DNA from: Proteromonas lacertae
Lineage: Eukaryota; Sar; Bigyra; Opalinata; Proteromonadidae
Length of the DNA: 64,000 nucleotides
Assembly (NCBI GenBank): GCA_002245135.1
Contig: NGBS01000877.1
Span: 182,726-246,725, forward strand
Direction of reading: 5' to 3'
Within the stretch, counting starts at the first letter, position 1. Every line of letters starts with the position of its first letter. Below, piece after piece: positions 34,201-44,872 of the stretch. The position numbers were made by a program, and so were the translations under genes. The notes under the pieces were generated by a model. The model was not told the origin of the DNA, did no database searches, and was given only the letters and a program-made list of their open reading frames with translations.

Positions 34201-34763
34201 AATATAAAATATATATACTCTTTGATAACTATCATAATCAGTTATTTCTATTTCTTTTACAGCCATCATTTTACCCAATGGCAATGAAAACCCTAAGTAT
34301 ACATTGCCTGTAGCACCAGTCCCTAATATCTCTGCTTTTTTCCACTTAATTAAAGTGGTTTGTGGTATATTGGATGTTTCTTGTTTTATATTATTTACAA
34401 CTGGTAAAGATGTGTGTAATAAATCTCTTTCCGTTGAAAAGTTTTTTGGTAACGTTTCAATTTTGTTGATTATTACTTTTACTGTACCAGTATTAGACCC
34501 TAGTAGTTCATCCAAATCATTTTGAGTCTCAAGTGTTATAGTATCATTATCTTGATCCAAATACCTCAAAGAAACAGGAAATCCATAATCATCTGATAAT
34601 CTCGATTTTAACGATTCTATTGTAGTAGTCTCATCAATTACTACTACTCTAAAAGATCCATCGTATTTACATTTCAGTCTATAACAGATTAGATAAAAAA
34701 TATATCTTACCTTAGTACTCTTCCTCCATTCGATGTAAAAGAAGCTGATTGAGATACATCCAT
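31207..34763 (-). CDS. PB1-MAP3K-IQ-WD40 fusion protein
   Basis: One spliced gene, about 1,110 residues. PB1 domain (about 16-92) carries the acidic OPCA stretch RYLDQDNDTITLETQNDLDELL-like and a basic first strand LKCKYDGSFR. A STE11/MEKK-type kinase (about 128-400) follows, with GTGATGNVYLG, Lys159 in MAVKEIE, HRDIKGANLLL, SDFGSS, GTPLWMAPEV and DIWSVGCTMIEM, all intact. A disordered linker rich in Gln, Pro, Ser and Thr of about 240 residues contains no stop across four introns (38, 31, 29, 24 nt). An IQ motif (IQSIYRGMKIRQ) and about seven WD40 repeats end in LDHSIRLWDPPK. The kinase, linker and WD40 parts look like separate ORFs in unspliced DNA, but splicing the GTAT...TAG introns joins them in frame. 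The ATG at 34761-34763 is preferred because it leads directly, through a 31-nt intron, into PB1. Confidence 0.87.
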
Positions 34764-34953
34764 TCTTGAAATGATTATCTAATTTTTCATTCAAACAAAA
34801 AAGGTATTAATAAAAATGACCGTTTCAATCTATTCAAAAACCAAATAAACAGTGAAGAACTAAAAATATTATAAAAACAAATAAAATTAACCATAAAATC
34901 GACATACATAAATTATACATCTATACAACTTAAGATTATAAAGGATTTTAGTA

Positions 34954-35510
34954 TCATTCAATAATTGAATTTGTAAATGTATTTGCGTCTACATCTTGAC
35001 ACCATGACATATCCACTCTTCTAGTTGGTTCAATCTTCTTTAAAACAACATACAAACTAGAACCAGCTAAAATCTATACAATATAGTCACAACTATATAG
35101 CATGTTTATTATACACTAAATGCACCACCAGCTATAGCAAATATCATTCCAAACATCCTGTAAGTATCGTGGCATAAACCAGAACAAGGAATAAAATATC
35201 CAAATAAAAAGCACAAACCAAAAGTAACTCTAAAATAAAATAGTGATATACGTTACAACCAGATTAACAAGTGAATATAGAGCGAAATATTTTAATCCCG
35301 TATAATCATCAAATTCTGCCGCATAAGAGCCTTCTATAGTGGCAATTACAGTAATTATCCCATAAACTGAAGACCATTCACTTCTCACCCAAATTATACA
35401 CACACCGGCCAAAAACTGTAATGAATATATAGAGAATAATTAAATACGTTATATATAAACGCTATTACAGACACAACAAACGTATTAGTCCCTGAAATAA
35501 AAGGTTTCAT
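34954..35510 (-). CDS. Small four-helix membrane protein
   Basis: Four exons encode about 150 residues with four hydrophobic helices: TNTFVVSVIAFLAGVCIIWV, VYGIITVIATIEGSY, FALYSLVNLVVTVTFGLCFLFGYF and MFGMIFAIAGGAFSILAGSSLYVV. A Cys-containing loop PCSGLCHDTY lies between helices 3 and 4, and a charged tail (KKIEPTRRVDMSWC) ends the protein. The arrangement resembles MARVEL/tetraspan-like proteins of vesicle and junction membranes, without a diagnostic motif. The second intron is only 22 nt (35230-35251) and is required to keep helix 3 continuous. The neighbouring kinase gene starts 190 bp downstream on the same strand. Function unknown. Confidence 0.75.
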
Positions 35511-35786
35511 GTTCAAACATAATCAAGCTTATTTTTTCTAAGTAAAGTTTTACAGAAGAATATACATATTTTATGTTTTTTTTTGTTTTAAGTAGACTAT
35601 TATGCGGTAGTATATATCACTACAATTAAAAAGAATACTCCCTTTTTAAATATCGCGTTATATGTTGATATTCATACCAATAAATTCACTCACAAAACAG
35701 TACTACCTAATTCTACATAATTATGGAGAAAAAAAGAGAAAAGCAATATTTGCTCAAGCTTCAAACTTAAAATCGTCATAAATAAA

Positions 35787-38711
35787 ATGTGTTTTTCAAT
35801 TTTTAGGTTGTTGCTATGTATATTTTTTTCTTTCTATACCTTTATTAGTAACTTTGTTGTTGACTGGGTGTTTAACATCGCAAGGCCTCAGGAAGGAGAG
35901 TATTCTATTCATTATTGTCACATCTTAGATAAGCGAGCTCTCCAGAGTGGTTACAAAGCAATGCCAAGTGATATGGCTGTATTTGGATCGGGATTTCAGG
36001 AATATAAATACTATACCTCAAAATATTATAACCACGAATATGATTATAGCTATGGTAAATTAATTTTATTTGCCTCAATAAATAGAACTGATTATGGTAT
36101 ATATATATTATATATATGTAGATGGTTATACTGTTTTTGAAACATTTGAACAGTATGTCAATATGACTGGATTTTATTATCCATATATGAATGGAGCACC
36201 ATGTGGAAATGGAGGATTTTTGCAGAAAGATGACTATATAGCTTGTGGACAAGAGTATCCTTCTGTGATTCAATTCCAAAAAGAAAAAGTATGTTTTGCT
36301 GTAGATAGTACAAATACTTTAACAAAAATGAATTGTAATAATCCAACTCAACCTGATGATGGTGATTGGGGAGATTTAGGTCGAAGACAGTTACAATTTG
36401 GTGCAATGATGTATGTAATGAAAAGTGAAGAAGAAGTATTAAAGCAATTATTAGGTTATTTTGGTGATCTTCCCGTTTATAGCGCTTTAGGTGAAGATGA
36501 TGGAACTAAAGCAGAGTCTTTCGATAATAATAATAATAACAACTTTATTCTATCCAAGAATTCAATGTATATGTACAATGATGGTTATAGTTATTCTGTT
36601 CATAAGAAGTTAAATATTAATAGAAAAAATGTTAATGATGCTACAAATGCTCAATATCCATCATATACTGAAGTTATTGTTGTAGGTTACAGTGAAGATT
36701 CAAAAGTCAAAATCAATTCAAACAATTATGCCACAAAATGGCATTTGGAATTAAAGGAATATACATATACAGAAATTAAAGGAATTATTAACGAAACAGA
36801 ATTTAAGACAATATTTAAATCTGTTGATAATTTTGTTATGGTTAAAATTGGACAGATTGCTTACATTAAAGATGGAGATGTAGTAAATGATATTTATACA
36901 CATACTATTATTAGTATATATATATATATAATATTTATATCATTTTATAGATTATAATGAAGCTGATAGTGATATTAATGAAATACTTGGTATTCCTAAT
37001 GAATATGAAGGAATTGGTGTAGTTAATGGTATATATAATGAACAAAATTCGCAGTTTATATTATTCCATAATACTTATCGATTGGAATTGAAGAGAACAG
37101 CAAATCTTACTTATTATGAATCAGTTGCAGTTAGAAGAAGAGACTCAAGTATAATAACTATATTGTTTATATATATATAAATATATATAAATAGGCAGTT
37201 ATACAAGATATGATTTAACATTGACAAGAGATGATATATCTTCAGGAATATTATTTAATACTGAATATTATTTAGAAAGTGTTTGTGGAGAAACATATAC
37301 TGAAACTGGATTCTATTCATTTAATCAACTAAAAGAATGTAAAAACTATGAAGAAAAGATAGGTGAATATTTATCTGATGTAGTTGTAAATAATCCAATT
37401 TGTGTAAAGATAAGAAAGAGTGATAATGTATTATTAATAGATAATGGTTGTAAATTTAGTAATTATGAAGAAATTCCATCCGAATCTATTCATATATATC
37501 CATTAAGTCAAATCGAAGAAATAAAATCTACCAATTTAAAACCCAAAACATACAATGTATATTCTTTACCCAGTGATATTGGTTTATATTCCTATTCCAA
37601 TGATGAATCCGATAGAGGAAATACAATATTATATCATTCATTTACTAATGATATTTATATGAGTGTAGATAAAAGAAAAGAAAGAGTATATTCTACAATT
37701 CAAACTACCAAAATGGAGAGAAAGAATTATGATTATATGAGTGTATTTAAAATGAATGAAATAGATAAGAATCAAAGTGGTTTGATATTTTATGATATTA
37801 ATGGATTTACATCCTGTTGTAAAAGTGCAAGTGACTTAGAGAATAATAAATTCTACAATATAAATGATTTGAATGACAAATGTGTAGATTGTGAAGATTT
37901 TCTTACTAGTAATTTTGTTTTAGATGAAGATATTTGTTCAACTATACCATCACAATCTTCTTTAAGTGGAAAAATCGTAAATTGTAAAGATGCATCTGAA
38001 GAAATAGAAGATGGTTATGAAATAAAAACAATTTATTTCATAGAAAGAGAGAATTATAAAATGATAAATGGTAAATATCCAGACGCAATTCCTACTTATG
38101 CAGTTCCAAAATCTTCAATATTATATCGAAAAGAAAGTAGTGATGATTATGAAAGAAACTATACTTTACATGATGATTATGTAGAAACTGAAGTTGATAT
38201 AAAATTGGATAGTATTTTAGGTGCTGTATCGTTTTTAATAGTACATAATTCAAGCAAAACTGATGTATTAAATAATGAGACAAACTATATGTATACAACA
38301 TACACTGTGAAAGATGTCAATAATGAAAAGAGTGGTGTTGTAATTGATGAAACTCTAAAAGCGTCAATAACAACATTCTATGGTTGTCCTGAGAATATAA
38401 CACTTGGATTTATAACAATGAAAGAATTAGAAGATGTTTGTAGTGAAGGATTGGGTAGATTAGAAGATTTATTGAAAGAATATAGTTTAACAGGTAAAAT
38501 ATATAAAATAGGATTAAAAGAAGAAAATGGAAAAATTGCTTATGAATTGAATGATAATTTATTATTTGATGAAGATAGTGTAAGTTATACAATAAGTAAG
38601 GATTCTTCTACTGATGGTGGAAGTAAAGATGATTCAACTTCTAATGATAGTAATTATATTATGCCATGTTTAATGACATTATTATTATTACTTTCAATAT
38701 TAGTTCTTTAA
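35787..38711 (+). CDS. Large GPI-type surface glycoprotein, unknown family
   Basis: Four exons (35787-36096, 36122-36913, 36951-37148, 37195-38711) give 938 residues. A hydrophobic leader (RLLLCIFFSFYTFISNF) and a C-terminal Ser/Asp spacer followed by MPCLMTLLLLLSILVL suggest secretion and GPI anchoring. The ectodomain has many Cys, Tyr, Asn and Asp residues and numerous NxS/T sites, with repeated short patterns such as TYAVPKSSILYRK and YNVYSLPSDIGLYSYS that look like weakly repeated modules of roughly 90-110 residues. No known domain was recognised. The 25-nt first intron is almost pure TA. It lies alone between a divergent small membrane protein and a convergent LRR gene. Likely a lineage-specific surface protein. 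Confidence 0.8.
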
Positions 38712-38838
38712 TGATAATACTGATTTAAAAACTTAACGAAAATCTATTATTCTATTATAAATGATATTTCACATATAGTTTGTGTGTTTTTGGATGTTAG
38801 AAATACAAACTAAATAAAAGAAATAGAAAAATATATAG

Positions 38839-40356
38839 TTAATTAACAGAATTACAAGTTTGATAAGACACTTTCTTTAATAAACTAATTGTATCATCAA
38901 AGCATTTCTTTATCACAAATCTAGCAAATAGTTTAACTGCCTTTTTACTTTCAAATTCTTCTAAATCTTCATATAAAGGATATGTATCATCTTGTTCATC
39001 AACAAATGGTTTTTGATAATTTTTAAATTCTAAATTGGGGGTATATTTATTATGATTTTCTATTCTATTATTAACATCATCACCATGTAAATTCATTGCT
39101 TTTACTTTCTCGTTTGGAGATACAACTACATCATTTAAATATAATAAATTCGATAATCTATAAATCACTCTTAATCTGAAATATGTCCTTGTTATTATGG
39201 GATTATCTAATATTCTTAATTTTCTTAAATACTGTAATGGAATTAATGAATCCATTTTGAATAAGCCATCAATCAAATTATTTGAAACATCTAAATCTTG
39301 AAGTGATGATAATTTCTATATATAAATATAAAAACATTTATATATATACTCCAATTTCACTGATTTCTAAGAATTTATTATAGGATAAATCCAAAGATAT
39401 TAACTTCGTTAAACTACTAAGATTTGTAACTTTACTGATTTTATTATGTGATAAATTTAATGTTTTTAAATTCAAATCATCTAACCCAGAAATATCTTCA
39501 ATTACATTATAAGACAAATCCAAAGTAGTGAGATATTTTAATTCATGTAATCCTTTAATCAATTTAATATTATTATGATTTAATATAAGTGTATTTAAGA
39601 ATCTATGTTGAGTTATATCTAACATTGAATAAATATGATTATATGATAAATCACAATATTCTAATAACGATCCAATTCCTGGTTTTTCTTCACTCCATTG
39701 TTTATTTGCATTATAATCTAATAGTTTTGATATTTTGTTATGGGCTGCATGTAGTTTTACTAATTGTACAGTATCTTCAAGTGGTGTTAAATCAACAATT
39801 TCATTATTCTCAATATTGATTTCTTGAAGTTCTGGATAACTACGAAGTAATTCAATTGATGTTATATTTGCATTCTATTTTTATTATAAAGATATTATAT
39901 ATATTATACTGGTAAATCAAACATAGTATAAACATATGAAAGTAAATTTGGACTTAAAACAATATTCTTTAATCCATGCTCAGCTTTTTTCCTATTAAGT
40001 GGTCCTCTTGTTGTATCTAGAGGCTCTTCTTCACTTTCTGGCTCATCTTCTTCTTGTACTTCTTCTTTTTGTTCTTCTTTTGTTTCTTCATTATTATTTT
40101 CTTTATTTTCTTCATTTTTCATTTCTTGTTCTTTTTGCTCATCAAACATATTTTCATTCTGATCTAATTTAGATTCATTTATTTGATCAATTTGATCTTG
40201 TATTTCTTTTGGAGAGTGTTTTGCTGAATTTTTTCCAGAAGATCTAGCAGATCCTTTTGCAGAGCTTTTACCGGAACTTTTACCTCTTGGACTATTAGAA
40301 CCTGATCTACTTGAAGATTTCCCTTTAGATTTTTTCGATTTATCTTTTCCTGGCAT
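38839..40356 (-). CDS. Leucine-rich-repeat protein of axonemal type
   Basis: Three exons, about 480 residues. A basic Ser/Lys/Gly-rich start (MPGKDKSKKSKGKSSSRSGS) and an acidic Glu-rich block precede SDS22-type repeats: LRSYPELQEINIENNEIVDL, LNTLILNHNNIKLIKGL, LTTLDLSYNVIEDISGL, LKTLNLSHNKISKV, LISLDLSYNKFLEI, LQDLDVSNNLIDGL. The LRR cap has LRKLRILDNPI and RLRVIYRLSNLLYLNDVVVSPNEKVKA. This pattern is seen in ciliary LRR proteins (LRGUK, LRRC23 and relatives); the cap with YR.RV...L..LN...V...EK is typical. With IFT172 in the window, an axonemal role is plausible but inferred. Introns near 39,317-39,350 and 39,877-39,910 start GTATAT and keep frame. Confidence 0.85.
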
Positions 40357-40424
40357 TATAAATAGAAAAAATATATATTTTGTAACAGTAATGGCTTGAG
40401 CTTCAAATCACATTTTATTTTGAA
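40357..40424. promoter_or_regulatory. 68-bp divergent promoter gap
   Basis: Gap between the ATG of the LRR gene (minus) and the ATG of a small gene (plus). It contains an A/T-rich half (AAATAGAAAAAATATATATT) and a mixed half (GTAATGGCTTGAGC). It must serve both genes. Confidence 0.5.
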
Positions 40425-40765
40425 ATGGAGTGTTTATCAATTGAAATAGACATTTATAAAGATAAAAAACAAATATATCATGAATTTCAAAGCACAGAAC
40501 ATATACATCCAACTCAAGAACAGCTTCAATATGATGGTAATAATGACCTACCAATGTTAAATGAAACACCAGAATTGAAATTAGCATATGCAATTGATGT
40601 AAGATATTATAAAATTATGATTTTTAGGAATTGAAGAAGAAATCAGGTACTTTTCTAGGAACAGAGATTGAGAAGAATAAATCTGCAGAAATTGTATAGA
40701 TAATATTTATTGAACATTAGGGGCATGTTAATAAGAAGCAAAAGATAGAAAAGGAAGATGAATGA
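40425..40765 (+). CDS. Small hypothetical protein
   Basis: Three exons encode about 94 residues, ending KKQKIEKEDE and TGA. Introns begin GTAAGA (about 40,597) and GTATAG (about 40,700) and end TAG. The sequence is acidic at the start (MECLSIEIDIYKDKK), has DLPMLNETPELKLAYAIDELKKKSG in the middle, and a basic, possibly nuclear-localising end (NKKQKIEK). The LNETPELKLAYAIDEL stretch looks helical and may be a partner-binding helix. I do not recognise the family. It is supported by splice sites, frame and the compact head-to-head placement with the LRR gene. Confidence 0.6.
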
Positions 40766-40849
40766 GATTATTTTCTTTATACTAATTTAATGATGTTATT
40801 TTTTTGTGTTTAAATACAAATTTAAAACAACAATAATAAAATGAAAACA

Positions 40850-42691
40850 TTAAAGTGTATAAAGAACACTAGATTGTAATACATCATTCATTTCAACATT
40901 TGAATACTTATAACCTATTGATTTACTACATTCACTTACTTTCATATCAACGACATCTTCTTGTATAACAACTAAATCACCACAACTACACCTCATTGTC
41001 AATAAATCACCCTTACTACTCTTTAACTGTATAGAAGGAGTATATATATATGATAATTGATCATATTCATGATAATGAAATAAACAAGTCTTACTTGGAG
41101 TAATAGCAATGAATAATGAATTCATATTACTTCTTATTCTTTTATGTGATGTTTTTGGTCTTACTATTAATTCACTTATATCATTATTATTATTGCCATT
41201 ATCTTTAACAGTATCTTGTTTTATTATATCATTATTATCTAATCTTCTTTTTATTGGTACATTTATATTTTTATCTATTTCTTTTTCTTTTTCATTATCA
41301 ATTACTATTGAATAAACATCTTCTTTATTCATTATCATTTCTTCTTCATTCTCTACTTTTTCCACTTCTTCTTCAACTATTAATATTTCTTCTTTTCTAC
41401 GGTTATTATTATTATTATTCAATTCATTCAGTTTATTATATAATAATTGAACTTCATCTCTGTATTTAGTCCCTTGTAATAGATATAAATATGAGTTTAA
41501 TTCATTGATCTTATTTCTATCATATTTAATTTCATTAATATAATCTAATATATATTGTAATGAAGATGTTCGTGTGAATAAATTATCTGATTTTAACAGC
41601 AATATATTTTGTTTCATGATATTATAATTATTGTCTTTATCATCTTCTTCTTCATTAATAATAGTATTATCTATTGATAGATTCAATCTCATATTATTAT
41701 CATCTGATAAAGTAGTTGTTGCTGTAGGAGGAATACTGTCATTATATTTATTAATTGAATGTCTTTCAATCCATTTATCTTCATCCGATATATTATTATT
41801 GTATTTATGATATTGATAATTATTATAATATTTAGATATTTCACTTTCTTCACTATTATTATTATTATTATGAAGCGGTGGTGGTGGTGGTAATGATATA
41901 TCTTGCTGTTGTATATTATCAGTATTTGTAATAGACATAAATCTATTAAATATATCTCTCTTCTTATTACCATATATTTGCTTGGCTTGAGAGAATGTTG
42001 AAACATATAATGGTGATTGAGATTGAGGAATTGGAATAGTATTACTACAATTATTACAACTGTTTATAAATGGTGATTGTTGTAAGATATTATTATTATT
42101 ATTATTATTATTACTGATATGATATGGTGATTTAGTAATTGGTTGTTGTGCAACTTCTTCAACATAAGGTTCACCAAATGTACAGATATTAATTTCACTT
42201 CTAAATATAATATAAATATAGTATATAACTTACCCATTATCACTCTTCCTTGTATCTATAACGAATGTATTAATTATATATATATATACATTCATATGTT
42301 GGAATATCATTGGAATTATCTTCTTCCTCTATATACGAGGGTTGAAACTTGTGCTTTGGTGGTGTACACATGATTTGCTGCGTCATTTCTCTTACTGGAC
42401 GATACTGTTGAATATTTGGATCTTCATTTTCATTACTTGCAATTCTCTTCTTTGGTATAGTGAATGTGTGCTTATAAGCTTCAAGACTCTTAATGTCCTT
42501 AATATAAATGAAATAAAGTTATTCTACTTGAGATTTGCTTGTATCATATGATTTTGGGACATTCATTTTGTTTATAACCACTCTCTGGCTGTAAGCTTTC
42601 TTCAATTTATCTAAAGACTTCTTTTTACTGTAACTCTTTCTAATATTATAAAAAACACTACATCGTACCTTAATCCTCCAGTCCAATTCAT
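40850..42691 (-). CDS. MNWTGG-start, Asn-rich nuclear-type protein
   Basis: Five exons, about 570 residues. The N-terminus MNWTGGLRKSYSKKKSLDKL is notable: a MNWxGGxxxR/K start is shared by several otherwise disordered eukaryotic nuclear proteins, for example REDIC1/C12orf40 in animals and uncharacterised fungal proteins. The middle has long Asn runs from AAT repeats and Gln/Pro patches; a short helical segment (FTRTSSLQYILDYINEIKYD) follows. The C-terminal 100 residues are better ordered (FIAITPSKTCLFHYHEYD, SSKGDLLTMRCSCGDLVVIQ, SKSIGYKYSNVEMNDV). In REDIC1 the start motif belongs to a meiotic recombination factor; carrying that role over is speculative. Four introns of about 29-34 nt (one GTACGA, others GTAGAA, GTATAT, GTAAGT) keep frame. 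Confidence 0.72.
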
Positions 42692-42836
42692 AATATCAGC
42701 GAATCAGTCAACAAGTCAGATAAAAATTAGAAAAATATTAAAAAAAGGATCAAATCAGAATCAAATATATTGTTATTTAAAAACCAAAATAACATGAAAA
42801 GAAAAACTAAGATTATTATAACATTTTTAATATATT

Positions 42837-43711
42837 TCAATTATTTGATTTATTGTATAAATAACATTGTTTATCAGTGATATTGTGAATGGTAAAGGAT
42901 AATATGAATATAAAGATGATATCGATAATAAAATCATTTGATAATACTAGATTTAATATTATATTCATATAAATGTATAAAATTGAAGATATTCTGAGTA
43001 ATTCACTGTTCATCAAAGGAAATATAGCCCATACAGTCCACAATATCCATGCAACAAGAATACCAGGTATTGAGTAAATATACATAGGAAATAATGAATT
43101 TGGGAGAGTATTAACAAATGTATATTTTATATCACACATTTCATTTATCAGTTAAAGATATTAGTATTAATAGATATAAAAATGATATATTCGTTCCGCA
43201 TGAAGTTATTAATCTAGGAGGATAATAAGGAAATATAAAATAAACAATTGAAATAACAACATTCACAATCAAAAAGGAATTTCTTGTTTTCTAATCATAT
43301 TACTCATCAAATAATACTATATATCTTCTTAGATCTTTATTATATAAATAAAATAGAGTAGATAGTGTAATTAATGGTGTGAATAAGATATATAACCAAC
43401 TAATTATAGAAATGACGTTTTTTAAACCAATAAATTTCATCTATTTAGTTATTATGTAGAATGATTAATACTTGTATATCTTCTTCAAAGAATAAAAACA
43501 TATATTTTTCAATTTTTATTAATCTGTATAGATTATTCACTTTATATGGTTGATAGGATGGTATGATCCAATTTAAATGAGATAAACTCTCGCAGCTAAT
43601 ATATAGATATCATTTATACAAGACTATTGTGGAAATGAGCAAAATCAATTCTTTCTTTCCATTTGAAACAATTATTTTCTTGTCTTTCAACATCATTTCA
43701 TTTGCTAACAT
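42837..43711 (-). CDS. Multi-pass membrane protein, possible 7-helix receptor
   Basis: Exons from ATG 43709-43711 run through introns of 24, 31 and 27 nt to a TGA at 43141-43143; a second frame (plus one) starts immediately (GAA ATG TGT) and runs to 42837. Joined, they give about 265 residues with about six or seven hydrophobic helices: ELILLISTIVF, VISIISWLYILFTPLITLSTLFYLY, FLIVNVVISIVYFIFPYY, FLYLLILISL, IPGILVAWILWTVWAIFP, ILYIYMNIILNLVL, DIIFIFILSFTI. The motif FYLYNKDLRRYIKTRNS then PYYPPRLITSCG recalls the 7TM part of protist RGS-domain receptors, but no RGS domain is present. The frame step may be a one-base error, or the two parts may be separate genes. Confidence in a membrane protein is good, in its family low. 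Confidence 0.6.
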
Positions 43712-43841
43712 AATTAAATAACAATATAGCAGTGAAGAATATTTTATTCATGAATAATACAAAATACAGTCAAAAGTGTATTTTACTAAAATTTATTAAA
43801 AACCACCAAGAATGCCAAAAACATATAATAAAACAATTAAA

Positions 43842-44762
43842 TTATACATCATGAAAAGCTCCACTAACAGCAGCTTGAGCTCCAGCTTGGAACAATTCAG
43901 GATTATTCCTTGCAGCATTCATACCCATGCTAAACACCTTTTGACTCATCTCTGGATGTTCACTAACCATTCTTCTCATCTCAGCTTCTCCGCCAGTATA
44001 AATCACTGTAGGATCATCTTTTAATGACATTTTTATATCTCTTCCTTTTCCTCTGAAACTTGGATGTATACAGCAAGCGAAATATTGCCATAAGAAATTA
44101 ACGAAGCATAATGCAGCACAGAGATATCCTCCCCACCAATGGGCACTTACACAGATTGTAGCTAAACTATTTAGATTAGAATTTATATGTGAATTAATAC
44201 AATAGATAGTAATTGGCTCTTCCTCTAAAACTAAACATAAATCCATACCAACTATAACAATCATATGAATATAAATATACTGCATTAAACGAGTTCGAAT
44301 GAATTTGAAATTTACTTCTTGTAAAAACTGGATGAATCCAAATAAACTATAAATTTATATATTATATGAACCATACAAGCAATAAGCAGACAAAAATACA
44401 GAACCTAGACTGAAATTCACTAGATTACCAATAACACCCAGTATTCCAAGTAGACTAATAAAAAGAGATAGAAGCAAGTTAATGCATCTCATTCTACTCA
44501 ACAAACTGTTAATACTCATCTTTCGAACACTAGAATAAAAATTGAAAAGAATACTCTAACGCCCAACAACTTTTTCCAGAACTTGCTCCAACTGGCTCAG
44601 ATCCTACAGCAGTTGGAACTGACCCACCTGTTAATCTGTTGACTTCATCTGGATCTTCTTGAGCAACAAGGCTACGCTATTAAAATATAAGCAAATCTAA
44701 TATATCAAAATAAAAGATAAATGAAAACAGAAGAAGAATAGTAATCATACACCGTTATTCAT
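43842..44762 (-). CDS. COPI-associated / TVP15-like Golgi membrane protein
   Basis: Six exons give about 245 residues with four membrane helices. After a soluble start (DPDEVNRLTGGSVPTAVGSE) come CINLLLSLFISLLGILGVIG, SLGSVFLSAYCLLFGFIQFL, the family-like segment MHWYGFMFSFRGRANYYLLFLAT, and WWGGYLCAALCFVNFLWQYF. The G(R)xxYYLxLG-type third helix is the signature of the COPI-associated family (Tvp15), small Golgi and endosome proteins. A cytoplasmic tail follows (TGGEAEMRRMVSEHPEMSQ, NNPELFQAGAQAAV). The segment just before the last exon can be read in a wrong frame (GMDLCLV...); the correct frame requires an intron of 34 nt ending AAATAG. Introns start GTATG, GTATTC, GTATGG, GTATAT, GTATTA. 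Confidence 0.72.
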
Positions 44763-44872
44763 TAATTTAAGAAAAACAAAAATCAATCAATTCAAGCTTT
44801 CTGCTTGAAACAAAAACAAAAAATGTCAAATTTACAAATCCCAACCATAAATAGAAGAAAAATAAATATACT

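Noticed and set aside
31207-34763. Separate kinase and WD40 genes
   Set aside because: All exons between them connect in frame through standard GTAT...TAG introns without any stop or plausible independent start, so one gene is the simpler model.
42837-43139. Independent gene for the second half of the 43-kb membrane protein
   Set aside because: It would start 1 bp after the upstream stop with no room for a promoter and lacks a leader; a frame step in one gene is more likely, though not proven.
44150-44285. Reading GMDLCLVLEEEPITIYC as part of the Golgi protein
   Set aside because: The neighbouring frame, with a 34-nt intron, gives the family-like helix WYGFMFSFRGRANYYLL and joins the next exon correctly.
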